Assembly (NCBI RefSeq): GCF_002278075.1
Contig: NZ_CP022989.1
Coordinates: 1,178,001 to 1,242,000 of the forward strand
Source of the DNA: Paraburkholderia aromaticivorans
GTDB taxonomy: Bacteria; Pseudomonadota; Gammaproteobacteria; Burkholderiales; Burkholderiaceae
Direction of reading: 5' to 3'
Length of the DNA: 64,000 nt
Shown here: positions 1 to 10,081 of the stretch, one piece after another
How positions within the stretch are numbered: the stretch's first letter is position 1
Layout: the number at the start of each line of letters is the position of its first letter
Made by a program: the position numbers and the translations under genes
Notes under the pieces: model-generated
What the model was told of the DNA's origin: nothing
The model's input: the letters and a program-made list of their open reading frames with translations, nothing else
Database searches by the model: none

Positions 1-846
1 GTAATCCGCAGTCTGCTGATCGAAGTCGCGGGCGAGCCGTACGCGGTGCCGCTCGCGCACGTGAACCGCACGCTGCACGTGAGCCGCGCGCAGATCGAAT
101 GGCTCGAAGGACATCAGCACATCGCCTTTTCCGGCCGGCGCATCGGCGTCGTCACCGCGCATCAGATTCTCGACACCGCGCCGCCCGCGAATGAAAGCGA
201 CGCCGTCAGCATGATCGTGATCGGCGACGGCCCGCAAACCTACGGCGTGGTAGTCGACCGCTTTCTCGGCGAGCGGATGCTGGTGGTGCAGCCGCTCGAT
301 CCGCGCCTGGGCAAGATCAGGAACATCACCGCCGGCGCGTTGATGGAGAACGGCGACCCGGTGCTGATCGCCGATGTCGACGACTGGCTGCGTTCCGTCG
401 AACGGCTCGTGGCGGGCGGCGATCTCAGGCACATGCAACACGGCGTCGCGCATACGGCTGAGCGCGCCACGCGCCGCGTGCTGGTCGTCGACGATTCGCT
501 CACTGTGCGCGAGCTCGAACGCAAGCTGCTGGCCATGCGCGGTTACGACGTGACGATCGCCGTCGACGGCATGGACGGCTGGAACGCGGTACGCGGCGAA
601 CGCTTCGACCTCGTCATCACCGACATCGACATGCCGCGCATGGACGGCATCGAACTCGTCACGCTCATCAAGCGCGATCCGCAGTTGCAGTCGCTGCCGG
701 TGATGATCGTGTCGTACAAGGATCGTGAAGAGGACCGCCGCGCCGGGCTGGATGCGGGCGCGGACTACTATCTGGCGAAAGGCAGTTTTCATGACGAAGC
801 ACTGCTCGATGCGGTGCGTGATCTGATCGGCGAAGCTTACGGTTAA
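1..846 (+). CDS. wspE: WspE-type hybrid chemotaxis histidine kinase, C-terminal part (5' truncated by window)
   Basis: The reading frame is open from base 1, so the start, the phosphotransfer domain and the kinase domain lie outside the window. The visible part has a CheW-like coupling domain (about the first 125 residues) and then a receiver domain. The receiver shows the acidic pair in VVDDS, the phosphoacceptor Asp of TDIDMPRMDG (codon at 622), the Thr/Ser-position segment VSYKD and the conserved Lys of LAKGS. In Wsp systems this CheA-REC hybrid phosphorylates the WspR diguanylate cyclase and the WspF methylesterase. Both genes follow directly on the same strand, which supports the assignment. 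The domain calls are strong; the name WspE rests on context. Confidence 0.88.
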   Translation, partial: VIRSLLIEVAGEPYAVPLAHVNRTLHVSRAQIEWLEGHQHIAFSGRRIGVVTAHQILDTAPPANESDAVSMIVIGDGPQTYGVVVDRFLGERMLVVQPLDPRLGKIRNITAGALMENGDPVLIADVDDWLRSVERLVAGGDLRHMQHGVAHTAERATRRVLVVDDSLTVRELERKLLAMRGYDVTIAVDGMDGWNAVRGERFDLVITDIDMPRMDGIELVTLIKRDPQLQSLPVMIVSYKDREEDRRAGLDAGADYYLAKGSFHDEALLDAVRDLIGEAYG

Positions 847-863
847 ACCCACGGGTAAAACGG

Positions 864-1880
864 ATGAAAATCGGAATCGTCAACGACATGCCGCTTGCCG
901 TCGAGGCGCTGCGTCGCGCGCTCGCGGCGCGCCGTGACTACGAGGTGCTGTGGATCGCGCAGGACGGCCAGCAGGCGGTCGATTTCTGCACCGCGCAGCG
1001 GCCCGACATCGTGCTGATGGATCTGGTGATGCCGAATGTCGACGGCATCGAGGCCACGCGGCGCATCATGGCGCGCGCGCCCTGCGCGATCCTGATCGTC
1101 ACCGTCGACGTGGGCGCGAACGCATGGCGCGTTTATGAAGCGATGGGCGCGGGCGCGCTCGACGCCGTCGATACGCCGTCGCTGAGCGGTCCCGACGCGC
1201 ACAAGAGCATCGCCACACTGATCGCGAAGATCGACCGTATCGCGGCGCTCGTCAAGGAGCGCAACGCACCCGGCGCGGCCGCCGCGGCCACGCCCGCCTG
1301 CGCGACGAACCGCGACACGCCGCTGGTGGCGATCGGCGCGTCGGCGGGCGGACCGGCGGCGCTTGCCACGCTGCTCGCCGGCCTGCCTAAGGACTTTGCG
1401 GCGGCCGTCGTCATCGTGCAGCACGTCGACGCCGCATTCGCCGCCGGCATGGCGGACTGGCTGAACCAGCAATCGGCGCTGCCGGTGCGAATCGCCTGCG
1501 AAGGCGACCGGCCGCAAGCGGGCGTCGTGCTGCTCGCCGCCACCGACGATCATCTGCATCTGAAACTGCCGAACGTACTCGGCTACACGCGCGTCCCGGA
1601 AGAGACGCCTTACCGCCCTTCCGTCGACGTGTTCTTTCACAGCGTGGTGGCCCGCTGGCCGGCGCGCGCCGTCGGCGTGCTGCTGACCGGCATGGGCCGC
1701 GACGGCGCGATCGGACTCAAGGCGATGCGCACCAAGGGCTATCACACGATCGCGCAGGACGAAGCCACCAGCGCCGTGTACGGCATGCCGAAAGCAGCCG
1801 CCGCGCTCGAGGCCGCCGCCGCCATCCTGCCGTTGCCGCGCATTGCCGCCGCGCTCACAAGCGTGGTCAACGCGCGCTAG
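864..1880 (+). CDS. wspF: WspF-type chemotaxis protein-glutamate methylesterase (CheB family)
   Basis: A 338-residue CheB-family protein that removes methyl groups from the chemoreceptor and so resets the pathway. It has an N-terminal receiver with phosphoacceptor Asp53 (LMDLVMP) and a C-terminal methylesterase domain with the catalytic triad visible: Ser160 in GASAGG, His187 in VQHVD and Asp280 in GMGRDGA. A linker rich in Ala (about residues 134-150) joins the domains. It starts 17 bases after the wspE stop, consistent with one operon. In Pseudomonas, loss of WspF locks the Wsp system on and raises cyclic-di-GMP; the same role here is inferred from position between wspE and wspR. Confidence 0.92.
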   Translation: MKIGIVNDMPLAVEALRRALAARRDYEVLWIAQDGQQAVDFCTAQRPDIVLMDLVMPNVDGIEATRRIMARAPCAILIVTVDVGANAWRVYEAMGAGALDAVDTPSLSGPDAHKSIATLIAKIDRIAALVKERNAPGAAAAATPACATNRDTPLVAIGASAGGPAALATLLAGLPKDFAAAVVIVQHVDAAFAAGMADWLNQQSALPVRIACEGDRPQAGVVLLAATDDHLHLKLPNVLGYTRVPEETPYRPSVDVFFHSVVARWPARAVGVLLTGMGRDGAIGLKAMRTKGYHTIAQDEATSAVYGMPKAAAALEAAAAILPLPRIAAALTSVVNAR

Positions 1881-1940
1881 CCGTGCATTCGCCACCCATG
1901 ACCCGCTTCGATTCAATGACATCCTTTCTGGCTGAACGAC

Positions 1941-3047
1941 ATGGACACTCCTGAACCGCATCAGATCATCGCCGCGCGGGATCGCGCGGAAGGCGACGCA
2001 CAGGCGCTGGACGCGGTGGATGCGGCCAATCTCGCGGTCGACGACGCACTCGCGCGCATCCTCGGCAATCCGCCCGCTGCCGAGTGTCCGATCATGGTGT
2101 TGCTGGTCGACGACCAGGCGATCATCGCCGAGGCGGTCCGCCAGGCGCTGGCGGACGAAGCGAGCGTCGACTTCCACTACTGCGCGTCGCCTGAAGGTGC
2201 GCTGCGCTGCGCCGCGGAAACGCGTGCGACGGTGATCCTTCAGGACCTGGTGATGCCGGGCACGGACGGTCTCACCCTCGTGCGCCAATACCGGCAAAAT
2301 CCGGCGACCCGCGACATTCCGATCATCGTGTTGTCGACCAAGGAAGAACCGCTCGTCAAGAGCGCGGCCTTCGCGGCCGGCGCCAACGACTATCTGGTAA
2401 AACTGCCGGATCGCATCGAGCTGATCGCGCGCATCCGCTATCACTCGCGCTCGTATCTGAACCTGCTGCAACGCGACGAGGCCTACCAGGCGCTCCGTCA
2501 ATCGCAGCAGCAATTGCTCGCGACGAATCTGGAACTGCAGCGCCTCACGCATTCGGACGGCCTGACGGGTCTGTCGAACCGGCGCTACCTCGATCAATAT
2601 CTGGCCGCCGAATGGCGGCGCGGCACGCGCGACAAGACCGGCCTCGGCTTCCTGATGATCGATGTGGATAACTTCAAGGCCTACAACGACACCTACGGAC
2701 ACGTCGCCGGCGACGAAGTGCTCAAACGGGTCGCGCAAACCGTCGAAGCATGCCTCGGACGCTCGCCCGATCTCGCGGCGCGCTTCGGCGGCGAGGAATT
2801 CGCGGTGGTGGTGCCGGGCACCTCGGCGGGCGGCTTGCGTCTGCTTGCGGAAAAGATCCGCATTGCCATCGAGGACCTGGCCATTGCGCATTCGGGCTCT
2901 GCGACCGGCGTGGTGACGATCAGCATCGGCGCGGCGACGCTCGTGCCGTCGATCACCGAGCCGGTGACGAAGCTGATCGAAGCCGCCGACGTCGGCCTCT
3001 ATCGCGCGAAACGGGACGGCAAGAACCAGGTCGCGGTGAGCGACTGA
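1941..3047 (+). CDS. wspR: WspR-type response regulator, diguanylate cyclase
   Basis: A 368-residue cytoplasmic output protein making cyclic-di-GMP from two GTP. The receiver domain covers about residues 50-170, with acidic residues in LLVDDQ and phosphoacceptor Asp102 (LQDLVMPGTDG). A short helix leads to a GGDEF domain, with the active-site signature GGEEF at 283-287. An RxxD inhibitory site (RSPD, 274-277) lies five residues before it, so product feedback inhibition is expected. The N-terminal extension of about 48 residues is not recognised. It is the last gene of the wsp operon. The next gene, on the opposite strand, ends 19 bases away. Confidence 0.93.
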   Translation: MDTPEPHQIIAARDRAEGDAQALDAVDAANLAVDDALARILGNPPAAECPIMVLLVDDQAIIAEAVRQALADEASVDFHYCASPEGALRCAAETRATVILQDLVMPGTDGLTLVRQYRQNPATRDIPIIVLSTKEEPLVKSAAFAAGANDYLVKLPDRIELIARIRYHSRSYLNLLQRDEAYQALRQSQQQLLATNLELQRLTHSDGLTGLSNRRYLDQYLAAEWRRGTRDKTGLGFLMIDVDNFKAYNDTYGHVAGDEVLKRVAQTVEACLGRSPDLAARFGGEEFAVVVPGTSAGGLRLLAEKIRIAIEDLAIAHSGSATGVVTISIGAATLVPSITEPVTKLIEAADVGLYRAKRDGKNQVAVSD

Positions 3048-3066
3048 CCGTTCAGGGCGCGCTGTC

Positions 3067-5808
3067 CTAGCATTGCCAGGACGCCGCGCCGAGCGCCGCG
3101 TCGCCGAGATACTGACGGCGCGCTTCGGCAAGCACGCTGGCCTCGATCGCGCCTTCGTCCGCCAGTGCTTTGAGGGCGGCGATCACGATCGCCTTGCGGT
3201 CCACTTCGAAAAACGCCCGCAACGCCTGACGCGTGTCGCTGCGGCCGAAACCGTCGGTGCCGAGCGTCACGTAGCGGCGCGGCACGTAAGCGCGGATCAG
3301 TTCCGGCACGGCGCGAACATAGTCCGTCGCGGCGATGATCGGGCCGTGCGACGCCTCGAGCGCCTGCGTGACATACGGCGTGCCGGTCTCTTCGCCAAGC
3401 CGCGCGAGCCGTTCCGCCGCCATGCCGTCGCGCTGCAACTCGGTGAAACTCGTCACGCTCCACACGGCGGCGTCGATCTGCCAATCGTCCCTCAGCATCT
3501 GCTGCGCCGCGATCACTTCACCGAGAATCGCGCCCGCGCCGAGCAATTGCACCTTGGCTTGCGTGCTCGCCTGCGCTTGCGCGGCGAGCTGATAAATGCC
3601 CCTGAGAATCCCTTCGCGCAGCGCCTCCAGGTTGCCGCCCGGCACCGACGGCTGCGCGTAGTTCTCGTTCATCACGGTGACGTAATAGAACACGTCGCGT
3701 TGCTGCTCGACCATCTCGCGCATGCCCTCGTCGACGATCGCGGCAACCTCGTAGGCAAACGCCGGGTCGTACGCGCGGCAATTGGGAATCGTCGATGCCG
3801 CCAGATGGCTGGTGCCGTCCTGATGCTGCAGGCCCTCGCCGCCGAGCGTCGTCTTGCCCGCGGTCGCGCCGATCAGGAAACCGCGCGCGCGCTGATCCGC
3901 CGCCGCCCAGATCAGATCGCCGATGCGCTGGAAACCGAACATCGAGTAGTAGATGTAGAACGGCAGCATCGGCAGATCGTGCACGCTGTACGACGTCGCC
4001 GCCGCGATCCACGACGACACCGCGCCCGCTTCCGAAATGCCCTCTTCGAGGATCTGGCCTTTGGTGTCCTCGCGGTAGTACAGCATCGAGCCGAGGTCTT
4101 CCGGCTCGTACAACTGCCCGAGCGGCGAATAGATGCCGACCTGGCGGAACATGTTCGCCATGCCGAAAGTGCGGGCCTCGTCGGCGACGATCGGCACGAC
4201 CCGCGGGCCGACTTCCGGGTCCTTGAGCAGCGCCGTCAGCATGCGGACCAGCGCCATGGTCGTGGACATGTCGCGGCCGTTGGATTCCAGCGCGAATTGC
4301 CCCCAGGAGGACACCGGCGGGACGATCAGCCCCTTCGATGCGACTCGCCGCCTTCTGGGCAGATAGCCTCCCAAGGCAGCCCGGCGCGCATGCAGGTATT
4401 GCATCTCCGGGCTGTCTTCCGCTGGTTTGTAAAACTTCACCTGTTCCACGTCCTCGTCCGTCAACGGCAGGCGGAAGCGGTCGCGAAACGCCTTGAGGTC
4501 GTCGAAATCGAGCTTCTTCTGTTGATGCGTGGTCATGCGGCCCTGGCCCGAGGCGCCCATGCCGAAGCCCTTCATCGTTTTCGCGAGGATCACCGTCGGC
4601 TGGCCCTGGTGCGCCAGCGCCTTCGCATAGGCCGCGTGCAGTTTGCGCACGTCGTGGCCGCCACGGCGCAGGCGGTCGATGTCCTCGTCGCTCAGTTGCG
4701 CGGCGAGTGCGGCAAGCTCCGGGTTCTGGCCGAAGAAGCGTTCGCGGTTGTAAGCGCCGTCGTTCGCCGAGAAGGTCTGGAACTGGCCGTCCACCGTATG
4801 GGCGAACGCGCGCAGCAAGGCGCCGGTGCGGTCGCGCGCGAACAGGGCGTCCCAGTCCGAACCCCAGATCACCTTGATGACGTTCCAACCGGCGCCGATA
4901 AAGTGCGCCTCCAGCTCATCGATGATGCGGCCGTTGCTGCGCACCGGACCGTCGAGGCGCTGCAGATTGCAGTTGATCACGAACACGAGGTTGTCGAGCC
5001 CTTCGCGCGCGGCGAGCGAGAGCGCGCCGGTCGACTCCGGCTCGTCCATTTCGCCGTCGCCGAAGAAGCCCCACACCTTGCGGCCTTCCGTTTGCACGAG
5101 GCCGCGATTGGCCAGATAGCGCATGAATCGCGCTTGATAAATCGCATTGATCGGGCCGATGCCCATCGAGCCCGTCGGGAACTGCCAGAAGTCCGGCATC
5201 AGCCACGGGTGCGGATACGAGCACAAGCCAGGACCGCCGATCTCGCGCCGGTAGTGCTGCAGGTTCTGCTCGGAGAGAAAGCCTTCCAGATACGCCCGCG
5301 CATAGACACCCGGCGACGAATGCGGCTGGAAGTAGACGAGGTCGGCCGTGCCCTCCTCGCCGCCCGGCGCGGTGGCGCGGAAGAAATGGTTGAACCCGAC
5401 CTCGAACAGATCCGCCGCGGACGCGTAACTCGCGATATGGCCGCCGAGCTCCCCATACGCCTTGTTCGCGCGCACCACCATCGCGAGCGCATTCCAGCGC
5501 AGCGCGGCGGCGAGCCGTTCTTCGAGTTCGAGATTGCCGGGATAGCGCGGCTGTTGCTCGAACGGGATGGTGTTCTGATACGGCGTCACATTCGTGCGTG
5601 CCGATTCCACGCCGAGCGAGAGCGCGTGGCTCGCGAGCTTGTCGAACAGAAACTGCGCGCGATCGCGGCCGGCATGGGCGACCACGCCGTCGATCGCCTC
5701 CAGCCATTCGGCGGTTTCCTGCGGATCGGTATCCGCCTGCTCCGGGGTGTCGGTACGTTGCGGGTTCAGAAACCCTAACTGCTTGCTACCGCTGGATAAA
5801 TCCGTCAT
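3067..5808 (-). CDS. mdeB: Pyruvate dehydrogenase E1-type thiamine enzyme (AceE/MdeB family 2-oxoacid dehydrogenase)
   Basis: A 913-residue homodimeric-type E1 with the thiamine diphosphate motif [10 protein letters not shown] near residue 250 and the E1 landmarks [11 protein letters not shown] and [10 protein letters not shown] further on. E1 decarboxylates a 2-oxoacid and passes the acyl group to an E2. No E2 or E3 gene lies nearby, unlike the canonical aceE-aceF-lpd operon. The gene is instead divergent from an Lrp-family regulator. In Pseudomonas putida a similar E1, MdeB, pairs with an Lrp-type regulator for 2-oxobutyrate from methionine; substrate preference here is inferred from that parallel. 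No methionine gamma-lyase gene is in the window. The start at 5808 was chosen for its GGAG ribosome site; an upstream in-frame extension of 16 codons is unlikely. Confidence 0.82.
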   Translation of the reverse strand: MTDLSSGSKQLGFLNPQRTDTPEQADTDPQETAEWLEAIDGVVAHAGRDRAQFLFDKLASHALSLGVESARTNVTPYQNTIPFEQQPRYPGNLELEERLAAALRWNALAMVVRANKAYGELGGHIASYASAADLFEVGFNHFFRATAPGGEEGTADLVYFQPHSSPGVYARAYLEGFLSEQNLQHYRREIGGPGLCSYPHPWLMPDFWQFPTGSMGIGPINAIYQARFMRYLANRGLVQTEGRKVWGFFGDGEMDEPESTGALSLAAREGLDNLVFVINCNLQRLDGPVRSNGRIIDELEAHFIGAGWNVIKVIWGSDWDALFARDRTGALLRAFAHTVDGQFQTFSANDGAYNRERFFGQNPELAALAAQLSDEDIDRLRRGGHDVRKLHAAYAKALAHQGQPTVILAKTMKGFGMGASGQGRMTTHQQKKLDFDDLKAFRDRFRLPLTDEDVEQVKFYKPAEDSPEMQYLHARRAALGGYLPRRRRVASKGLIVPPVSSWGQFALESNGRDMSTTMALVRMLTALLKDPEVGPRVVPIVADEARTFGMANMFRQVGIYSPLGQLYEPEDLGSMLYYREDTKGQILEEGISEAGAVSSWIAAATSYSVHDLPMLPFYIYYSMFGFQRIGDLIWAAADQRARGFLIGATAGKTTLGGEGLQHQDGTSHLAASTIPNCRAYDPAFAYEVAAIVDEGMREMVEQQRDVFYYVTVMNENYAQPSVPGGNLEALREGILRGIYQLAAQAQASTQAKVQLLGAGAILGEVIAAQQMLRDDWQIDAAVWSVTSFTELQRDGMAAERLARLGEETGTPYVTQALEASHGPIIAATDYVRAVPELIRAYVPRRYVTLGTDGFGRSDTRQALRAFFEVDRKAIVIAALKALADEGAIEASVLAEARRQYLGDAALGAASWQC

Positions 5809-5855
5809 GGCACCACTCCCGCATCGACACGTTCGGCTCAGGATCGAGTGAGTCA

Positions 5856-5866
5856 ATGGTAACCAT
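5856..5866. promoter_or_regulatory. Candidate operator between mdeB-like gene and Lrp-type regulator
   Basis: ATGGT and ACCAT form an inverted repeat around one base, about 50 bases upstream of the mdeB-like start and about 95 bases before the regulator start. Its place in a divergent intergenic region next to an Lrp-type gene suggests an operator. This is inferred from symmetry only. Confidence 0.3.
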
Positions 5867-5960
5867 GTGCTCGCAAAATGAGCGACTTAATTGCTTGCAT
5901 TCGTGCGCTGCGATAGGCTATTTATTCCGATATTCGCCCATGACACGGAATATTTCTACT

Positions 5961-6488
5961 ATGACCACGCCACCCAGACGGCTCGACCGCATCGACATCG
6001 GCATCCTGAGCCAGTTGCAGCAGAACGCGCGCATCACCAACGCGGATCTGGCGCGCTCGGTGAATCTGTCGGCCACGCCGTGTTTCAACCGCGTGCGGGC
6101 GCTCGAAAAACTGGGCCTGTTCAAGCAGCAGGTCACGCTGCTGAATCCGGAGCCGCTCGGGCTGCGCATCAACGTGTTCATTCAGGTGAGTCTGGAAAAG
6201 CAGGTGGAAGACGCGCTGCAGCGCTTCGAGCAGGCGATTTCGGAGCGTCCCGAAGTGATGGAGTGCTATCTGATGACCGGCGACGCCGACTATCTGCTGC
6301 GCGTGGTCATGCCGGATATGCAGACGCTGGAACGCTTCATCGTCGATCATCTGACGAAGATTCCGGGCATCTCCAATATCCGCTCGAGCTTTGCGCTCAA
6401 GCAGGTGCGTTACAAGACGGCGCTGCCGCTGCCGTCGTCGGGATTGACGCTGGTCGATCCCGACGACGTGGCGACTGACTGGCGCTAA
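5961..6488 (+). CDS. Lrp/AsnC-family transcriptional regulator (MdeR-like)
   Basis: A 175-residue Lrp/AsnC protein. The N-terminal helix-turn-helix covers about residues 8-55 ([19 protein letters not shown], then [15 protein letters not shown]). The C-terminal RAM ligand domain includes [17 protein letters not shown]. Such regulators bind amino acids and often control a divergent catabolic gene, here the E1 dehydrogenase. The start at 5961 gives a normal Lrp N-terminus. An ATG at 5940 would add seven residues, and no clear ribosome site separates the two. Confidence 0.9.
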   Translation: MTTPPRRLDRIDIGILSQLQQNARITNADLARSVNLSATPCFNRVRALEKLGLFKQQVTLLNPEPLGLRINVFIQVSLEKQVEDALQRFEQAISERPEVMECYLMTGDADYLLRVVMPDMQTLERFIVDHLTKIPGISNIRSSFALKQVRYKTALPLPSSGLTLVDPDDVATDWR

Positions 6489-6551
6489 GGGCGTGAGCGA
6501 ACTGCGTTCAGCCACCCTGCACTTCTCCGCGTTTAGTACTCTCTCCAGCCG

Positions 6552-7364
6552 TTACGCCGTTGCCGGAACCTGCTTATAACGGGCGGCCGGCAGTTTGTGC
6601 GACAGGTTCGGCTGCAAATGCTGGCGCGCGCTGTTGAAACGCTCCCAGTCGGCGGCGTCCGGCAACGACGGGATCGTCACCAGTTCGCCCTGATCGAGAC
6701 CGGCAAGTGCGGCGTCGACCATGTCTTCGGCGGTCATCACGATCTGCGTCGGCAGATGCTCGACCGGCAGACCCGCACGGTCCCAGAATGCCGTGCTGGT
6801 CGCGCCCGGCAGCACCGCTTGCAATTGCACGCCCTTGCCGCCCACTTCGTGATGCAGCGACTGCGTGAGGTTGAGCACGTAGGCCTTGGTGCCACTATAC
6901 GTGCCGTTCAACGTTTCCGGCGACAACGCCACGATCGACGAAATATTGATCACGATGCCGTTGCCCCGCTCCACGAAGCCAGGCACCACGGCCGCCGTCA
7001 GACGCGTGAGCGCCGTCACGTTCAGCTCGATCATTTGTTCGAGCGCGTCCACGTCCGAGTCGATCAGCGAGGCGGTCGCGCCGACGCCCGCGTTATTGAC
7101 CAGCATCGTGATCGCGCGGTCCGTGCGCAGCCGTTCTTCGATGCGGCGTACGTCGGCTTTGACGGTGAGGTCCGCCGCGATGGTGTCGACGCGGCGGCCG
7201 GTATCGGTCGCCAAGCGCTCGGCCAGACCGTTCAGCCGCTCGCCGTCGCGCGCCACGAGAATCAGGTCGTAACCGCGCCGTGCGAGGCGGTCCGCATACA
7301 CCGCGCCAATACCCGACGATGCGCCCGTCACCAATGCCGTTCCTTTGCCTGCTTGCGTTGCCAT
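6552..7364 (-). CDS. Short-chain dehydrogenase/reductase
   Basis: A 270-residue classical SDR oxidoreductase. It has the cofactor motif TGASSGIG near residues 14-21, the NNAG motif (LVNNAG) and the catalytic YxxxK (YSGTK). The Asp in the AADLT segment is typical. Substrate is unknown. The start at 7364 is preceded by AAGGAGAG, a strong ribosome site. It is divergent from a GlxA-type regulator gene, which may control it. Confidence 0.9.
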   Translation of the reverse strand: MATQAGKGTALVTGASSGIGAVYADRLARRGYDLILVARDGERLNGLAERLATDTGRRVDTIAADLTVKADVRRIEERLRTDRAITMLVNNAGVGATASLIDSDVDALEQMIELNVTALTRLTAAVVPGFVERGNGIVINISSIVALSPETLNGTYSGTKAYVLNLTQSLHHEVGGKGVQLQAVLPGATSTAFWDRAGLPVEHLPTQIVMTAEDMVDAALAGLDQGELVTIPSLPDAADWERFNSARQHLQPNLSHKLPAARYKQVPATA

Positions 7365-7540
7365 GTGAATCTCTCCTTGCGGGCGCGACGCGTTGCGCCA
7401 TAGCCCTGTCCGATGAATGGGAAAACCCGAAACCTCCGCCGCGGCGCCGTTTCGCGTCGCATTGCGGGGTTGACGAGGCAAGTGTAGGCGCGTAACCTTC
7501 TGTCTCAAATGTCGTATTTACCTCGTTTTAGGACATCACA

Positions 7541-8476
7541 ATGAGACACGTCGGCGTGGTGGTTTTCCCCGGCTTCCAGATCCTCGACATGGTGGCGATC
7601 GCGGTGTTCGAACTCGCGAACCTGGAGGCCGGCCGGCCCGAGTACGAAGTGGAGGTCGTTTCCGAGCATGGCGGCATGGTGCGCAGCTCGGCCGGCGTCG
7701 AGATCGCCACCCGGCCGTTCGGCGATCCGGCGTACGACACCGTGGTGGTCACCGGTGCGATGCAGATCGCGCCGTCGTCGCCGGGGTTGCTGGCGTTCCT
7801 GAACGACGCGCTCGCCGCCTCGCGGCGCACCGCCAGCATCTGCACCGGCGCGTTCGTGCTGGCGGAGGCCGGAATTCTCGACGGCCGCCACGCCACGACC
7901 CACTGGATTCACGCGCGTGATCTGCAACAGCGCTTCCCGCAGGCTCGCGTGGACGAAGACCGGATCTTTATCGTCGACGGCTCGGTGTGGACGTCGGCCG
8001 GCATGACCGCATGCATCGATCTGTGCCTCGCGCTCGTTGAAAACGATCTCGGCGTCGAGGTGTCGCGCGCCATCGCCAAGAAGCTCGTGGTCTATCACCG
8101 CCGCACCGGCGGCCAGTCGCAGTTCTCGGCCATGCTGGACCTGGAGCCCAAATCCGACCGGATCCAGAACGCGCTCTCGTACGCCAAAAGCCATTTGCGT
8201 GAGCCGTTGACGGTCGAACAGCTCGCCGACGTCGCGCATCTCAGCCCGCGCCAGTTCAGCCGCGCGTTTCGCGACGAAACCCGCCAGTCCCCGGCCAAAG
8301 CCATCGAGGCATTGCGCGTCGAAGCCGCGCGCGCCATGCTGGAAGCGGGCCGGCATTCCATGGAGGCGGTGGCGGCGGAAACCGGCTTCGTCGATACCGA
8401 ACGGATGCGGCGCGCGTTTCTGCGCGCGTTCGGCCAGCCGCCGCAGGCGATCAAGCGCGCGGCGCGCGTGGTGTAA
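7541..8476 (+). CDS. GlxA/FtrA-type transcriptional regulator (DJ-1/PfpI domain + AraC helix-turn-helix)
   Basis: A 311-residue two-domain regulator. Residues about 1-190 are a DJ-1/PfpI-like domain with the nucleophile-elbow sequence ASICTGAFVLAEAG, used here for ligand sensing. Residues about 205-311 are an AraC-type DNA-binding domain with two helix-turn-helix units (LTVEQLADVAHLSPRQFSR and MEAVAAETGFVDTERMRRA). Its start is about 175 bases from the start of the divergent SDR gene, a likely target. The inducer cannot be read from the sequence. Confidence 0.9.
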   Translation: MRHVGVVVFPGFQILDMVAIAVFELANLEAGRPEYEVEVVSEHGGMVRSSAGVEIATRPFGDPAYDTVVVTGAMQIAPSSPGLLAFLNDALAASRRTASICTGAFVLAEAGILDGRHATTHWIHARDLQQRFPQARVDEDRIFIVDGSVWTSAGMTACIDLCLALVENDLGVEVSRAIAKKLVVYHRRTGGQSQFSAMLDLEPKSDRIQNALSYAKSHLREPLTVEQLADVAHLSPRQFSRAFRDETRQSPAKAIEALRVEAARAMLEAGRHSMEAVAAETGFVDTERMRRAFLRAFGQPPQAIKRAARVV

Positions 8477-8545
8477 CACAGGTGATGGACAATATCGCCA
8501 ACCGCGGCAACAGCCGAGATGACCTTCCACCATGAGAGGAACGCG

Positions 8546-8971
8546 ATGAACTACGACGACAGCAATCCCTTCGCGAGGATTCTGCGTGGCGAATTACCCT
8601 GCATCAAAGTGGCCGAAACCGGTGCGGCCCTCGCCTTCATGGACCTGATGCCGCAAGCCGACGGTCATCTGCTGGTGGTGCCGAAGGAAGCCGTGGCGGA
8701 GATTTTCGAGCTGTCGGATGCCTCGACCGTGGCGTGCATACGCATGACGCAAAAGCTCGCCATTGCAGTGCGCGCGGCGTTGCGTCCGGATGGCGTGTTC
8801 ATCGGGCAGTTCAACGGCGCCGCCGCGGGTCAAACCGTACCGCATGTGCATTTTCACGTGATTCCGCGCTGGGAAGGTCAGCCGCTACGCATGCATGCGC
8901 GCGATGTCGCCGATGCGGAAACGCTCGAGGCGCTTGCCAGGCGCATTCGGGCTCATTGGCGCGCAGACTGA
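8546..8971 (+). CDS. HIT-family nucleotide hydrolase/transferase
   Basis: A 141-residue histidine-triad protein. The signature HVHFHVIPR supplies the catalytic His, and the N-terminal segment NPFARILRGELPCIKV is typical of the HINT/HIT group. These proteins hydrolyse nucleoside phosphoramidates or dinucleotides; the physiological substrate is unknown. The start at 8546 follows AGAGGA. An upstream ATG at 8522 lacks a good site. Confidence 0.9.
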   Translation: MNYDDSNPFARILRGELPCIKVAETGAALAFMDLMPQADGHLLVVPKEAVAEIFELSDASTVACIRMTQKLAIAVRAALRPDGVFIGQFNGAAAGQTVPHVHFHVIPRWEGQPLRMHARDVADAETLEALARRIRAHWRAD

Positions 8972-9074
8972 GTGCCACGTTCGTGAGCCGCAAGCGTTTC
9001 CACGCGGCGTACGGGCCGTGATTATTCGCGCGCTTCACCACGCAACGGGGGCATTGACGAGCACACGCGGTGCG

Positions 9075-9278
9075 CTAGAGCCGATGCCGCGAGCGCCGCA
9101 GCGGATGCCGCCAGTCGATGCGGCGCGGCTTCAACTGCGCGGGTCGCATGTCGTGCAGAAGCCGGTGTTCTTGCCACAATTCGTCGGAGAAAAGAAACGC
9201 AACGATGAGGAGCGGAACGACCAGAAAGACGCCCAATATCAAGTGCTCGATCACGGTGGCCTCCGGTCGCAAGAGCAT
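9075..9278 (-). CDS. Small single-pass membrane protein, hypothetical
   Basis: A 67-residue frame with one hydrophobic helix (about residues 9-29, LILGVFLVVPLLIVAFLF) followed by a strongly basic C-terminus (…RPAQLKPRRIDW…RSRHRL). This has the look of a small inner-membrane protein. The ribosome site is weak. A longer frame extends upstream to 9518 but its extra residues look like non-coding translation. I recognise no family. Confidence 0.4.
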   Translation of the reverse strand: MLLRPEATVIEHLILGVFLVVPLLIVAFLFSDELWQEHRLLHDMRPAQLKPRRIDWRHPLRRSRHRL

Positions 9279-9538
9279 GATTTCATTGTAGAGCACCGCG
9301 CGTACCCACACCGTGCCGCGCCACGCACAATCGCTCCGGCGGCGCTCGATCCCGAGCCTGCGGCAATCCGACGCCTCGGGGTTGGCTAACCCGCACGCCA
9401 CCTTGCGTGCCGCAAAAAAGTTGTGCAGGGGCGCAGGCGTTTGCAAGAACTCCCCGCACCGGGTTCTGACTAACTGAAAAGCACTCGACCCGCTACGGCG
9501 CGGACGCAGCCAGGCCAATAGCTCTCAAGGGGAATCCA

Positions 9539-10081
9539 ATGACTACCGAACGCAGCAGCGAACTCACGTTGCGCCCGCTCGAACGCACCGATCTGCGCTT
9601 CGTCCATGAAGTGAACAACAACGCCAAAATCATGCGTTACTGGTTCGAAGAGCCGTACGAAACGTTTTCCGAACTGACGCAGCTCTACGACCAGCACGTG
9701 CACGACCTGCGCGAACGGCGCTTCGTGGCGATCGATAACGAGGGGCAAACCGTCGGCGTGGTCGAGTTGATCGAGCTCGACTATATCCATCGGCGTGGCG
9801 AGTTTCAGATCATCATCGCGCCCCATGCGCAAGGGCGCGGCTATGCCACTCTGGCCACCGAACTTGCAACCGACTATGCGTTTTCGGTGCTGAACTTGCG
9901 CAAGGTCTATCTGATCGTCGACAAGTCGAATACATCGGCGATCCACATCTACGAGAAGTGCGGCTTCCGGCACGAAGCCGAACTGATCGAGGAATTCTTC
10001 GGCAACGGCAGCTATCACAACGCCTTGCGTATGTGCATGTTCCAGGACGACTTCTTCGAGCTCAAGCGGCGCCTCGGCTAA
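9539..10081 (+). CDS. speG: Spermidine N1-acetyltransferase SpeG (GNAT family)
   Basis: A 180-residue GNAT acetyltransferase that transfers acetyl from acetyl-CoA to spermidine, limiting polyamine toxicity. Segments match SpeG closely: [48 protein letters not shown] and the C-terminal [14 protein letters not shown]. The acetyl-CoA loop is AQGRGYAT. The start is preceded by CTCAAGGGGAATCCA, a good ribosome site. It appears to be a single-gene unit. Confidence 0.93.
   Translation: MTTERSSELTLRPLERTDLRFVHEVNNNAKIMRYWFEEPYETFSELTQLYDQHVHDLRERRFVAIDNEGQTVGVVELIELDYIHRRGEFQIIIAPHAQGRGYATLATELATDYAFSVLNLRKVYLIVDKSNTSAIHIYEKCGFRHEAELIEEFFGNGSYHNALRMCMFQDDFFELKRRLG

Noticed and set aside
843..3131. 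Long minus-strand frame of 762 codons opposite wspF and wspR
   Set aside because: It lies antisense to two clear genes and is rich in Arg, His and Ala, as expected of shadow frames in GC-rich DNA. It has no recognisable domain.
3073..5778. Plus-strand frame of 901 codons opposite the E1 dehydrogenase
   Set aside because: Exact shadow of the E1 gene, with Arg/His-rich composition and no family features.
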